DNA from: Streptomyces sp. MUM 178J
GTDB lineage: Bacteria > Actinomycetota > Actinomycetes > Streptomycetales > Streptomycetaceae
Direction of reading: 5' to 3'
Length of the DNA stretch: 64,000 bases
Assembly: GCF_022414575.1 (NCBI RefSeq)
Contig: NZ_JADWYQ010000019.1
Coordinates: 44,902-108,901, forward strand
Position 1 is the first letter of the stretch; each line of letters begins with the position of its first letter. Positions 18,198 through 27,958 of the stretch are shown here, in pieces. The notes beneath the pieces were generated by a model. The model searched no databases. It had not been told where the DNA came from and saw only the letters and a program-made list of their open reading frames with translations. The position numbers and the translations under genes are program-made.

Positions 18198-18923
18198 ATG
18201 TCGACCGAGGCCGACGTCGATGGCCACGGCGAGCAGATGACGCTCACCGTCGACGAGCTGGCCGCGCGGGCCGGGGTGACCGTGCGGACCGTCCGGTTCT
18301 ACGGCACCCGCGGGCTGCTGCCCCCGCCGTCGATCGGGCCCCGGCGCGTGGGCCGCTACGGCCCGGCCCACCTCGCCCGGCTGGCGCTGATCGAGGAGCT
18401 CCAGCACCAGGGAATGACGCTCGCCGCGATCGAACGCTATCTGGAGCAGCTGCCCGGCGATCTGAGCGCCCACGACCTGGCGATCCACCGTGCGGTGGTG
18501 GCCTCCTGGGCGCCGGACTCGCCAGAGGAGGCCACCCGCGCCGACCTGGAGCGGCGCGCCGGGCGGGAGTTGTCCGAGCAGGACGTCGAGCGGCTCGCGG
18601 CCATGGGCGTGCTCCAGCGCGCCGGCGAGGACGCGGAGGGCTACCGGCTCGATCCGGGGCTGCTGAGGCTCGGCGTGGAGCTGCTCGACGTGCCCGTCGC
18701 GCACGAGACGATCCTCGCCGCCCGCAGCGTGCTGCTGGAGCACTCGCGGGCGGCCGCCCAGGAGCTCACCCGGCTCTTCCGCGACGAGGTGTGGGACCCG
18801 GAGCAGGTGGCCGCGATGAGGTCGCTGTCCGCGCATATGCAGCCGATCGTGGTGCAGGCGCTGGTGACCGCGTTTCAGCGGTTCCTCAAGGAGGAGCTGC
18901 GGGAGGCGTTCGCCACGCGGTGA
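18198..18923 (+). CDS. MerR-family transcriptional regulator
   Basis: A 241-residue regulator with a MerR winged-helix domain at about residues 14-85 (LTVDELAARAGVTVRTVRFY and RRVGRYGPAHLARLALIEEL). The C-terminal region is longer than in classical MerR and has no cysteine metal-binding motif, so it is more likely a small-molecule sensor. GAGG lies upstream of ATG 18198. A perfect palindrome at 18122-18136 is probably its own operator; a near copy in front of the methylacyl-CoA racemase gene and the convergent FadB-like gene point to control of fatty-acid degradation. A terminator hairpin overlaps its stop codon. Confidence 0.85.
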   Translation: MSTEADVDGHGEQMTLTVDELAARAGVTVRTVRFYGTRGLLPPPSIGPRRVGRYGPAHLARLALIEELQHQGMTLAAIERYLEQLPGDLSAHDLAIHRAVVASWAPDSPEEATRADLERRAGRELSEQDVERLAAMGVLQRAGEDAEGYRLDPGLLRLGVELLDVPVAHETILAARSVLLEHSRAAAQELTRLFRDEVWDPEQVAAMRSLSAHMQPIVVQALVTAFQRFLKEELREAFATR

Positions 18924-18932
18924 ACGCCTCCC
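18901..18932. terminator. Bidirectional terminator hairpin
   Basis: GGGAGGCGTTC (18901-18911) and GAACGCCTCCC (18922-18932) form a perfect 11-bp stem with a 10-base loop that contains most of the MerR stop region. It lies between the convergent MerR and FadB-like genes, whose stops are only 28 bases apart. There is no U-run, as is usual in Streptomyces. Confidence 0.65.
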
Positions 18933-18951
18933 GCAGGCGTGGGCGCGCCGG

Positions 18952-21141
18952 TCACCGGTCGTCGGTGAACCGCTCGCCCTTCTCCGCCTTCTGAAGCAGC
19001 AGGGCCGGCGGCTCGAACCTGTCGCCGTAGCGCTCCGCCAGCTCGCGGGCGCGTGCCGCGAAGCCGGGCAGCCCGCCCTCGTAGCCGTTGATGTACTGCA
19101 GCACGCCGCCGGTCCATGCCGGGAAGCCGATGCCCATGATCGAGCCGATGTTGGCGTCGGCCACCGACGTCAGCACCCCCTCCTCCAGGCAGCGGACCGT
19201 GTCCAGGGCCTCCGAGAAGAGCATCCGCTCCTGCATGTCCTCGAAGGGGACCGCGGCGTCCGGCACGCCGAAGTGCTCGCGCAGGCCCGGCCACAGGCCC
19301 GTCCGGCCGCCGTCCTCCGCGTAGTCGTAGAAGCCGGCGCCGCCGCTGCGTCCCGTACGGCCGAACTCGTCGACCATCCGGTCGATCACGGCGTCCGCGG
19401 GGTGGCCCGGCCAGGTCCCGCCGGCCTCCTCGACCGCCCGGCGCGTCTCGTCGCGGATCCTGCGGGGAAGCGTGAGCGTCAGCTCGTCCATGAGGGAGAG
19501 CACCTTCGCCGGATAGCCCGCCTGGGCCGCTGCCTGCTCGATCGACGCGGGCTCGACGCCCTCGCCGACCATGGCGACGCCCTCGTTGATGAACTGACCG
19601 ATGACCCGGGAGGTGAAGAAGCCGCGGGAGTCATGGACGACGATCGGCGTCTTGTTGATCTGGCGGACCAGATCGAAGGCGCGGGCCAGGGCCTCGTCGC
19701 CGGTCCGCTCCCCCTTGATGATCTCCACCAGGGGCATCTTGTCGACCGGTGAGAAGAAGTGCAGCCCGATGAAGTCCGCGGGCCGCGCCACACCCTTGGC
19801 GAGCAGGGTGATGGGCAGCGTGGAGGTGTTGGAGCAGAGCAGCGCATCCGGCTCCACGATGTCCTGGATCTCCTGGAAGACCCGGTGCTTCAGGGCGGTG
19901 TCCTCGAAGACCGCCTCGATCACGGCGTCGCAGCCCGCAAGATCCGCCGCGTCCGCCGCGGGCGTGATGCGGGCGAGCAGCTCGTCGCGCTCCGCCTCGG
20001 TCCTGCGGCCCTTGGCCACCGCCTTGTCCAGCAGCTTCTCCGAGTACGCCCTGCCCTTCTCGGCGGCCTGGAGGGAGACGTCCTTGAGGACGACGTCGAT
20101 ACCGGCGCGTGCGCAGGAGTAGGCGATGCCCGCGCCCATCATGCCCGCACCGAGCACGGCGACCCTGCGGACCCGCCGGGGCTCGACGTCCTGGGGCCGG
20201 CTGGCTCCGGAGTTGACGGCCTGGAGGTCGAAGAAGAACGCCTGGATCATGTTCTTCGCGGTCTGACCGGTGACCAGCTCGGTGAAGTACCGGGCCTCGA
20301 TGGTCTGCGCGGTCTCGAAGTCGACCTGGGAGCCCTCCACCGCGGCGGCGAGGATGTTGCGCGGGGCGGGGTAGGGTGCGCCGGCCGTCTGCTTCTTCAG
20401 ATTCGCCGGGAAGGCGGGGAGGTCGGCGGCGAACCGCGGGTTGGACGGCGTCCCTCCCGGGATCTTGTAGCCCTTGACGTCCCAGGGCTGCTGGGACCGG
20501 GGGTGTGCGTCGATGAAGGCGCGCGCCCGGGCGAGCATCTCCTCGCGGGTCTCGGCCAGTTCATGGACGAGACCGTTGTCCAGGGCGCGCCGCGGGCTGT
20601 ACTGGGTGCCCTGCACCAGCACCTTCAGCAGGGCGTCGGCGATGCCCATGAGGCGTACGGTGCGGGTGACTCCCCCGCCGCCGGGCAGCAGGCCCAGGGT
20701 CACCTCGGGCAGGCCGATCTTGGAGCCGGGCGCGTCGAGGGCGACGCGGTGATGGCAAGCGAGCGCGATCTCGTATCCGCCGCCGAGCGCCGCGCCGTTG
20801 ATCGCCGCGACGACGGGCTTGCCGAGGGTCTCGATACGGCGCAGGGCGCGCTTGACGTCCATGCTCGCGTCGAAGATGCGCTGGGCGTCTCCGGGGCCGG
20901 CCTTGATCATGTCCTTGAGGTCGCCGCCCGCGAAGAAGGTCTTCTTCGCTGAGGTGATGACGATGCCCCGGATGGCGTCCTTCTCCGCCTCGGCGCGGTC
21001 GGCGACCGCGCCGAGGGATTCCCGGAAGGCCTGGTTCATGGTGTTGGCGGACTGGTTCGGGTCGTCCAGGACGAGGGTGACGACGCCGTCGTCGTCCTGC
21101 TCCCAGCGGATGGTGTTCGCGCTGGCGGTGGTCTCGGTCAT
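18952..21141 (-). CDS. fadB: FadB-like enoyl-CoA hydratase / 3-hydroxyacyl-CoA dehydrogenase
   Basis: A 729-residue bifunctional beta-oxidation enzyme. The N-terminal crotonase domain (about 10-190) has INGAALGGGYEIALACHHRV with the oxyanion glycines. The 3-hydroxyacyl-CoA dehydrogenase domain follows with its NAD motif VAVLGAGMMGAGIAYS near residue 333 and catalytic region GLHFFSPVDKMPLVEI near 470. The helical C-terminal HAD domain ends the protein. It hydrates trans-2-enoyl-CoA and oxidises the 3-hydroxyacyl-CoA. It is the last gene of an operon after the thiolase (46-bp gap) and is probably transcribed from upstream of the racemase gene. Length is normal for the family. Confidence 0.93.
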   Translation of the reverse strand: MTETTASANTIRWEQDDDGVVTLVLDDPNQSANTMNQAFRESLGAVADRAEAEKDAIRGIVITSAKKTFFAGGDLKDMIKAGPGDAQRIFDASMDVKRALRRIETLGKPVVAAINGAALGGGYEIALACHHRVALDAPGSKIGLPEVTLGLLPGGGGVTRTVRLMGIADALLKVLVQGTQYSPRRALDNGLVHELAETREEMLARARAFIDAHPRSQQPWDVKGYKIPGGTPSNPRFAADLPAFPANLKKQTAGAPYPAPRNILAAAVEGSQVDFETAQTIEARYFTELVTGQTAKNMIQAFFFDLQAVNSGASRPQDVEPRRVRRVAVLGAGMMGAGIAYSCARAGIDVVLKDVSLQAAEKGRAYSEKLLDKAVAKGRRTEAERDELLARITPAADAADLAGCDAVIEAVFEDTALKHRVFQEIQDIVEPDALLCSNTSTLPITLLAKGVARPADFIGLHFFSPVDKMPLVEIIKGERTGDEALARAFDLVRQINKTPIVVHDSRGFFTSRVIGQFINEGVAMVGEGVEPASIEQAAAQAGYPAKVLSLMDELTLTLPRRIRDETRRAVEEAGGTWPGHPADAVIDRMVDEFGRTGRSGGAGFYDYAEDGGRTGLWPGLREHFGVPDAAVPFEDMQERMLFSEALDTVRCLEEGVLTSVADANIGSIMGIGFPAWTGGVLQYINGYEGGLPGFAARARELAERYGDRFEPPALLLQKAEKGERFTDDR

Positions 21142-21187
21142 GCGATGTCTCCGTGAGGTGTGCGGTGCGGCTGTGGGCGGGCGTGCC

Positions 21188-22402
<1,215 letters not shown>

Positions 22403-22439
22403 TGGTCGTGCCTTTCCGGGAAGTCGGTGGGGAGGAGGG

Positions 22440-23582
22440 TCAGCCGAGCAGGGAGCGGCCGATGATCTCCTTCATGATCTCGGTGGTGCCGCCGTAGATG
22501 GTCTGGATGCGGCCGTCGACAAAGGCCCTGGCCACCGGGTACTCGTTCATATAGCCGTAGCCGCCGTGCAGTTGCAGACAGCGGTCGGCGACCCGCTTCT
22601 GCAGCTCGGTGGCCCACCACTTGGCCATCGAGGCGTGTACGGCGTCGAGCTCCCCGTTCGAGTGATCGACGATGCAGCGGTCGATGAACGTACGGGTGAC
22701 GGCGCACTCGGTGGCCATCTCGGCGATCTCGAAGCGGGTGTGCTGGAGCCGGGCCAGTGGTCGTCCGAAGGCCTCGCGCTCCTTCACATACTGCGTGGTG
22801 ATCTCCAGCAGATGCTCGGCGGCGGCGATGCCGGAGACCGCGATGGCCATGCGCTCCTGCGCGAGGTTGGTCATCAGATGGACGAAAGCGCCGTTCAGCT
22901 CGCCGAGCAGGTTCTCCTTGGGCACCCGGACATCGTGGAAGAACAGCTCAGCCGTGTCCTGTGCCTTCTGGCCGATCTTGTCGAGGTTGCGGCCGCGTTC
23001 GAAGCCCTCCGCGCCGCGCTCGACGACCAGCAGGGACAGCCCCTTGGCCCCGCCCTCGGGGGTGGTCTTCGCCACGACGACCACCAGGTCGGCGAGGATT
23101 CCGTTGGAGATGAAGGTCTTCGTCCCGTTCAGCACCCAGTGGTCGCCGCGGTCCTCGGCCGAGGTGCGGATGGCCTGGAGGTCGGAGCCCGCGCCCGGCT
23201 CCGTCATGGCGATCGCCGTGACGGTCTCGCCGCTGCAGAAGCCGGGCAGCCAGCGGCGTTTCTGCTCGTCGTCAGCGAGCGAGGTCAGATACGGGCCGAC
23301 GATGTCGTTGTGGAGTCCCACGGCGAGGCCCGCGGCGCCGGCGCGCGTGAACTCCTCGGCCAGGACGGCGGCGAAACGGAAGTCGGGCTCCCCGCCGCCT
23401 CCGTACTCCTCCGGGACGGCGAGGCCGAGCAGCCCCTGCCGGCCGGCCGCACGCCACGCCTCCCGGCTGACGATGCCGTCCTTCTCCCACTGCGCGTAGT
23501 GCGGCAGCACCTCCTTGGTGAGGAAGGCGCGCACCGTGTCACGGAACGCGTCGTGCTCGGCGGCGAAGATCTGGCGCTTCAA
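22440..23582 (-). CDS. Acyl-CoA dehydrogenase
   Basis: A 380-residue FAD enzyme catalysing the first step of beta-oxidation. Motifs: [16 protein letters not shown] near 48, [16 protein letters not shown] near 125 (FAD/substrate), and [19 protein letters not shown] near 340. The terminal [13 protein letters not shown] carries the Glu region used as catalytic base in long-chain types. The start is TTG 23582: GGGAGG lies six bases before it, and the resulting N-terminus [15 protein letters not shown] is family-typical, while upstream frames are not. The TTGA start/stop overlap with the racemase gene indicates translational coupling. Confidence 0.92.
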   Translation of the reverse strand: MKRQIFAAEHDAFRDTVRAFLTKEVLPHYAQWEKDGIVSREAWRAAGRQGLLGLAVPEEYGGGGEPDFRFAAVLAEEFTRAGAAGLAVGLHNDIVGPYLTSLADDEQKRRWLPGFCSGETVTAIAMTEPGAGSDLQAIRTSAEDRGDHWVLNGTKTFISNGILADLVVVVAKTTPEGGAKGLSLLVVERGAEGFERGRNLDKIGQKAQDTAELFFHDVRVPKENLLGELNGAFVHLMTNLAQERMAIAVSGIAAAEHLLEITTQYVKEREAFGRPLARLQHTRFEIAEMATECAVTRTFIDRCIVDHSNGELDAVHASMAKWWATELQKRVADRCLQLHGGYGYMNEYPVARAFVDGRIQTIYGGTTEIMKEIIGRSLLG

Positions 23583-24775
23583 CTCGGGCCTCCCGGCTGT
23601 CGACTCTGCCTCCCGGCCGCGGGAGCGGCCGACGGCACGTTCCAGTCGCGGGCCACCTCGGCCGCGTCCGCGCCCGGCAGCGCGGGGCCGCGGCGTACGG
23701 AGACGGGCGTGGCGGCGAACCGCGGCGCGGGCGCGGGCTGGGTGATGCCGCCGTGCTCGACAAAGGTGGCGCGGGCGGCGAGATGGGGGTGGGCGGGGGC
23801 CTCGCGCAGCGACAGCACGGGCGCGACGCAGGCGTCCGAGTGCTCGAAGACCGCGGTCCACTCGTCCCGTGTCCGGGTCTTGAAGCGGGCGGCCACCGCG
23901 TCCCGCAGCTCGCCCCAGCGGGTGAAGTCCTTGCGAGCCGGGACCTGCTCCTCAAGACCGAGCAGCTCGATGAACCGGTCGTAGAACCGCTGCTCCAGCG
24001 CGCCGACCGCCATGTACTGTCCGTCGGCCGTCTCGTAGACGCCGTAGAAGGGGCAGCCGCCGTCCAGCAGGTTGGCCCCGCGCCGGTCCTGCCAGCCGCC
24101 GGCCGCCATCATGCCGTGGATCATCGTGGCGAGATGGGCCGCGCCGTCGACGATGGCGGCGTCCACCACCTGGCCGGCGCCGCCTTCGGCGCGGGCGTGC
24201 TGGAGCGCTGCCAGCACGCCGATGACGAGGTAGAGGGAGCCCCCCGCGTAGTCCCCGACGAGGTTGGCGGGGACGGCGGGCGGCTCCCCGGCCTTGCCGA
24301 TCATCCCGAGGGTGCCGGTGACGGCGATGTACGCGATGTCATGGCCGGCCCGCTGGGCGAGCGGCCCCTCCTGGCCCCAGCCGGTCATCCGCCCGTACAC
24401 CAGCCGCGGATTGCGGGCCAGACAGGCGTCGGGGCCGACGCCGAGCCGCTCGGCGACGCCGGGCCGGTAGCCCTCGATCAGGATGTCGGCCCGCTCGACG
24501 AGGTCGAGGACCCGTCCCGGGCCGTCCTCGGCCTTGAGGTCGACCAGTACGGACCGCTTGTTGCGGTTGGTCAGGTCGTACGCGGGGTCGATGGCGAGCC
24601 CGGCGCCGCCGGGGCGGTCGACCCGCACGACGTCGGCGCCCAGGTCGGCGAGGAGCATGGCCGCGAAGGGGCCCGGGCCGATGCCCGCCAGCTCCACCAC
24701 GCGCACCCCGGCCAGCGGACCCCCGGTCCCGGGCGTCTCCGCTGCTGTCGGCGTCTTTGCCGTCGACTCCGCCAT
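23579..24775 (-). CDS. Alpha-methylacyl-CoA racemase (CaiB/BaiF family)
   Basis: A 398-residue family III CoA-transferase-fold protein. Three residues identify it as a racemase rather than a transferase: His145 in QRAGHDIAYI, Asp175 in NLVGDYAGGS and Glu261 in VGALEQRFYD, matching the His/Asp/Glu set of mycobacterial MCR. It interconverts (2R)- and (2S)-methylacyl-CoAs so that branched-chain fatty acids can enter beta-oxidation, which fits Streptomyces lipids rich in branched chains. It leads the operon and is coupled to the dehydrogenase by a TTGA overlap. AGGGGG precedes ATG 24775. A MerR-like motif lies 44 bases upstream of the start. Confidence 0.88.
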   Translation of the reverse strand: MAESTAKTPTAAETPGTGGPLAGVRVVELAGIGPGPFAAMLLADLGADVVRVDRPGGAGLAIDPAYDLTNRNKRSVLVDLKAEDGPGRVLDLVERADILIEGYRPGVAERLGVGPDACLARNPRLVYGRMTGWGQEGPLAQRAGHDIAYIAVTGTLGMIGKAGEPPAVPANLVGDYAGGSLYLVIGVLAALQHARAEGGAGQVVDAAIVDGAAHLATMIHGMMAAGGWQDRRGANLLDGGCPFYGVYETADGQYMAVGALEQRFYDRFIELLGLEEQVPARKDFTRWGELRDAVAARFKTRTRDEWTAVFEHSDACVAPVLSLREAPAHPHLAARATFVEHGGITQPAPAPRFAATPVSVRRGPALPGADAAEVARDWNVPSAAPAAGRQSRQPGGPS

Positions 24776-24818
24776 CGCGCCCCCTGCGCTGTCCGGCCAG
24801 CTATGACACAACTGATGT

Positions 24819-24833
24819 AACACCAGTGATGGT
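24819..24833. promoter_or_regulatory. MerR-like operator before the beta-oxidation operon
   Basis: AACACCAGTGATGGT keeps the core CACCAGTGRTG of the palindrome in front of the MerR gene (10 of 11 core positions identical). It is in an AT-richer segment typical of a promoter, between the racemase gene and the MmcQ/YjbR gene. Confidence 0.55.
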
Positions 24834-24878
24834 AAGAACACGTTCCACCCGACACAAGGCCTGTGGGCATTGGTCCGG

Positions 24879-25262
24879 TCAGCGGGCGTCGAGCTCGGCG
24901 ACGAGCTTCTTCGTCGCGATGGCGCGATAGCTCTCCTCCGCCCACTCGCAGAGCAGCTCGGCGGCCGGCGCGCCCTTCTGCGCCAGCGGGATCTGCACCC
25001 AGCCGGCCTTGCCCAGGCCGTACCCCGACGGCGCCGCGCCCGGCGACGACAGGGCGTGCGCGTGCACGGCCTCGTCCGTGAGCTTGACGCCGACGCCGAG
25101 CGGGTGACTGCCGTCCCCGACCCCCAGAAAGACGAAAATCCTCTTGTTGACCTTGACGACCGTCTCGCCCCATGGATGGTCCTCGTACGCCCCCGGCAGC
25201 CCGAGGGCAAAGGCCAGCACCCGCTCCCGCTTCTTCAACGGACCCTTCGGCACGGCGGCCAT
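24879..25262 (-). CDS. MmcQ/YjbR family protein
   Basis: A 127-residue protein of the MmcQ/YjbR-like family, which has a CyaY-like fold and has been annotated as DNA-binding without firm functional proof. Typical features are LGLPGAYEDHPWGETVVKVN near residue 20, FVFLGVG and GLGKAGWVQIPL near 83. GGAGGT lies five bases before ATG 25262. It precedes the racemase-led operon on the same strand, with about 100 bases between, but the promoter-like sequence in that gap suggests separate transcription. Confidence 0.8.
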   Translation of the reverse strand: MAAVPKGPLKKRERVLAFALGLPGAYEDHPWGETVVKVNKRIFVFLGVGDGSHPLGVGVKLTDEAVHAHALSSPGAAPSGYGLGKAGWVQIPLAQKGAPAAELLCEWAEESYRAIATKKLVAELDAR

Positions 25263-25356
25263 CGTCCACCTCCCTGATCGCGCGGCTCTCGGTGACTCAC
25301 GCTAGCCTCGGCTGCCGACAACGGCGCGGTGCGGCGAGGACGTCCAGGAGGGCGGC

Positions 25357-26547
25357 ATGAACAGACGGGTCGGGGCAGAGCGTGCGCACGACATCGTGCT
25401 CTACGGAGCCACGGGCTTCGTGGGCGAACTGACCGCGCGCCACCTCGCCGAGCACGGACCGAAGGACTGCCGGTGGGCGGTCGCCGGCCGCAGCCGGGAG
25501 AAGCTGGAGCGGCTGAGGGATCGGCTGACGGCCCTCAACCCGGACTGCGCGGACCTCCCGCTGCTCGTCGCCGACGCCGGCGACCCCGCGGCGCTCCGTG
25601 AACTCGCAGAATCCACGCATGTCGTGGCCACGACGGTGGGACCGTACCTCTGGTACGGCGAGCCGCTCGTCGCGGCCTGCGCCGAGGCCGGGACGGACTA
25701 CGCCGATCTCACCGGCGAGTCGGAGTTCATCGATCTGATGTACGTACGGCACGACGCCCAGGCCCGGGAGAGCGGCGCACGGCTGGTCCATGCCTGCGGC
25801 TTCGACTCGGTGCCGCACGATCTCGGCGTCTACTTCACGGTGCAGCAGCTGCCGCAGGACGTCCCGCTGCGGGTGGACGGCTTCGTTCGCTCCAACGCCA
25901 TGTTCTCCGGAGGCACGCTGGCCTCCGCGCTCACCGTCATGAGCCGCGGCCGGCAGCTGCGGCGCGCCGCGCACGAGCGGCGGCTGCATGAGCCGCGGCT
26001 GGTGGACCGGCGGGCGCGCGCCCCGCTGTCCGTCCCCCGGTTCAGCCGGGAGACCGGCATGTGGGCGATGCCGCTGCCGACGGTCGATCCGCAGATCGTG
26101 GCGCGCTCGGCCCGTGCGCTGCGCCGGTACGGCCCCGACTTCCGCTACCGCCACTACGCCGCGGTCAAGTGGCTGCCGGTGGCGCTCGGCGGCGCGGCGG
26201 CGATGGGCGCGGGCGTCGCGCTCGCCCAGCTGCCGCCCGCGCGGCGCCGGCTGATGGACCGCTATCCCGCGGGAGAGGGCCCCGACGCCGAGCGTCGGGC
26301 GGCGAGCTGGTTCACGGTCCGCTTCGTCGGCGAGGGCGGCGGCCGCCGCGTCTTCACGGAGGTCGCCGGGGGCGACCCCGGCTACGGCGAAACGGCCAAG
26401 ATGCTCGCCGAGTCGGCGCTGTGCCTCGCCCTGGACGACCTGCCGCCGACATCGGGCCAGGTCACGACGGCCGTGGCGATGGGCGACGCACTGCTGCCCC
26501 GGCTGCGGAAGGCGGGCCTGACATTCCGCGTCGTGGCCACGCGGTAG
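25357..26547 (+). CDS. Saccharopine dehydrogenase-family NADP-binding protein
   Basis: A 396-residue protein of the saccharopine-dehydrogenase-like / trans-acting enoyl reductase family. The Rossmann start DIVLYGATGFVGELTARHLA is at residues 12-31, and AGRSREKLERL follows as the second strand/helix. Later features are YGEPLVAACAEAGTDYADLTGE and CGFDSVPHDLGVYF, both family-typical. In mycobacteria relatives act as enoyl reductases in lipid synthesis; here the substrate is unknown. AGGAGG lies five bases before ATG 25357. It stands alone, divergent from the MmcQ gene. Confidence 0.85.
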   Translation: MNRRVGAERAHDIVLYGATGFVGELTARHLAEHGPKDCRWAVAGRSREKLERLRDRLTALNPDCADLPLLVADAGDPAALRELAESTHVVATTVGPYLWYGEPLVAACAEAGTDYADLTGESEFIDLMYVRHDAQARESGARLVHACGFDSVPHDLGVYFTVQQLPQDVPLRVDGFVRSNAMFSGGTLASALTVMSRGRQLRRAAHERRLHEPRLVDRRARAPLSVPRFSRETGMWAMPLPTVDPQIVARSARALRRYGPDFRYRHYAAVKWLPVALGGAAAMGAGVALAQLPPARRRLMDRYPAGEGPDAERRAASWFTVRFVGEGGGRRVFTEVAGGDPGYGETAKMLAESALCLALDDLPPTSGQVTTAVAMGDALLPRLRKAGLTFRVVATR

Positions 26548-26580
26548 GCGGTAAGCGGCCACGCGGTAAGCGGTAAGTCG
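26537..26580. repeat. 22-bp tandem duplication at a gene end
   Basis: Two imperfect 22-bp copies (26537-26558 and 26559-26580; CCACGCGGTA followed by RGCGGTAAG) straddle the stop codon of the saccharopine-dehydrogenase-like gene. The first copy contains the stop. It looks like a local slippage duplication. Confidence 0.75.
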
Positions 26581-26741
26581 TATGCGCCTGCCCGGGACTC
26601 GCCCCCGCACTGCCCTGCCATGGCGCTGGCAGCAGGCTGCGGCGCGGTCCCCGCTCCAGCAGGCCGACAGAGCCGGGTGTGACGCGCCGTCGTGGTCTTG
26701 GGCCCCGTACGCCCCTCTCCCGAACGGGGCAGGGGCCGGGT

Positions 26742-27443
26742 TCATGCGGCGGCGGCGCGCGCCGCGGCCAGGGCGGCGCGGCACAGTGTGTCCGCGCGGC
26801 GGGTGGACTCGGGGATGCGGAAACGGCGGGCGAGGTGCAGGGTGTGGGCGCAGGCCGTGTCGAGGGTGACGCGGTGGCCTGCCGAGACGAAGACCGGCTT
26901 CACTCCGTCGCGCGTGCGCAGGGCCCGGCCGACCTCCTCGCCGTCCTCGGCGAGCAGCGGTGCGCTGTCGCCGCGGCGAGGGCCGGGGGCGTCGTACGAG
27001 AAGACGAACGGGTTCTTCGCGACGCCCAGGGTCGGCAGTCCGGTCAGCACGCCCAGATGGCTCGCGAGCCCGAAGCGCCGTGGATGCGCCACGCCGTAGC
27101 CGTCGCAGACGACCAGGCCCGGGTCCCCGGAGAGCGAGGAAAGCGCGGCCAGCACCGTCGGGATCTCCCGGAACGCGAGCAGCCCCGGGATGTAGGGGAA
27201 GGCCACCCGGCCCACCGCGGTGGCCTCCTCGACCACGTCCAGACCCGCTGCGTCCAGGACGACGGCCGCCGCGGCGACGATGTCGCGCTCGTCGTCGTAG
27301 GCGACGTCCACCCCGGTCACCCGCCCCTCCCCCACCGGCGGGCCCGGCTCGTCCAGGATGACGCGGGCGCGCAGCCGGTCCTGGACGGCGAGGGCCGCGG
27401 CCTCGTCGGCGGGCCAGTCCGCGGGCGTTTCGATGATCCTCAT
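26742..27443 (-). CDS. nfi: Endonuclease V
   Basis: A 233-residue deoxyinosine 3'-endonuclease that nicks DNA one base 3' of hypoxanthine. Catalytic and recognition elements are present: Asp46 in GVDVAYD, the wedge PYIPGLLAFRE (84-93) with Glu93, Asp114 in VVCDGYGVAHPRR, and the later GVAKNPFVF and SAGHRVTLDTA segments. Length and order match bacterial Nfi. ATG 27443 is preceded by a conventional gap; it diverges from the YciI-like gene. No other base-repair gene adjoins. Confidence 0.92.
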   Translation of the reverse strand: MRIIETPADWPADEAAALAVQDRLRARVILDEPGPPVGEGRVTGVDVAYDDERDIVAAAAVVLDAAGLDVVEEATAVGRVAFPYIPGLLAFREIPTVLAALSSLSGDPGLVVCDGYGVAHPRRFGLASHLGVLTGLPTLGVAKNPFVFSYDAPGPRRGDSAPLLAEDGEEVGRALRTRDGVKPVFVSAGHRVTLDTACAHTLHLARRFRIPESTRRADTLCRAALAAARAAAA

Positions 27444-27506
27444 GATGGCGTCAGCCTACGGCGGGCCCGCGCGGCGCCGCCGACCCCGGTCGATAGCCTG
27501 GCGGTC

Positions 27507-27803
27507 ATGTTCGTACTCGAATTGACCTACACCGCGCCCGTCGAGCGGGTCGACGAGCTCCTCGAAGCGCATCGGGAGTGGCTGGACGCGTACTACGACG
27601 AGGGCGTCTTCATCGCCTCCGGCCGCAAGAACCCGCGCGACGGCGGGGTGATCCTCGCCGTCGGGGACGACCGCGGGCAGATCGAGAAGATCGCCGCGGC
27701 CGATCCCTTCGTCGTCGGCGAGGTGTGCGCCTACCGGATCACGGAGTTCCATGCGACGAAGACCGCACCCGCGCTCGCCGAGTACCGCGAGCAGATGCCG
27801 TAG
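27507..27803 (+). CDS. YciI-like protein
   Basis: A 98-residue ferredoxin-like YCII-domain protein. Family members are small dimers with a His/Asp pair; the function of most is unknown, though some are muconolactone-isomerase or dehydrochlorinase-like. The N-terminal VLELTYTAPVERVDELLEAH carries the conserved His20. The central GGVILAVGDDRGQIEKIAAADPF and C-terminal ITEFHATK are typical. TAGCCT at 27494-27499 is seven bases before ATG, so translation is probably leaderless. Confidence 0.8.
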   Translation: MFVLELTYTAPVERVDELLEAHREWLDAYYDEGVFIASGRKNPRDGGVILAVGDDRGQIEKIAAADPFVVGEVCAYRITEFHATKTAPALAEYREQMP

Positions 27804-27895
27804 TCGCAAAGGCCGTTGCGGGTCCCGGGGGCGTCCGGCGGATCCTACTCCTACCCGGCCCCCTGCGCCCCCTCCCGGACCGCGGCTCCGCCCCA

Positions 27896-27923
27896 GACCC
27901 CGCGCCTCAGACCCCGCGCCTCA
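27896..27923. repeat. 14-bp tandem duplication in a GC-rich intergenic element
   Basis: GACCCCGCGCCTCA occurs twice in tandem (27896-27909, 27910-27923) inside a segment with the GCTCCGCCCC motif that is frequent between Streptomyces genes. It lies between the convergent YciI-like and BNR-propeller genes and may be part of a termination region. Confidence 0.7.
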
Positions 27924-27958
27924 GACGCCGGCCGCGGCCGAGTTTCAGCTGAAGCGGC

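Noticed and set aside
17593..18923. Macro domain with a regulator read as a DarT/DarG-like toxin-antitoxin locus
   Set aside because: No DNA ADP-ribosyltransferase gene is adjacent; the neighbour is a MerR regulator.
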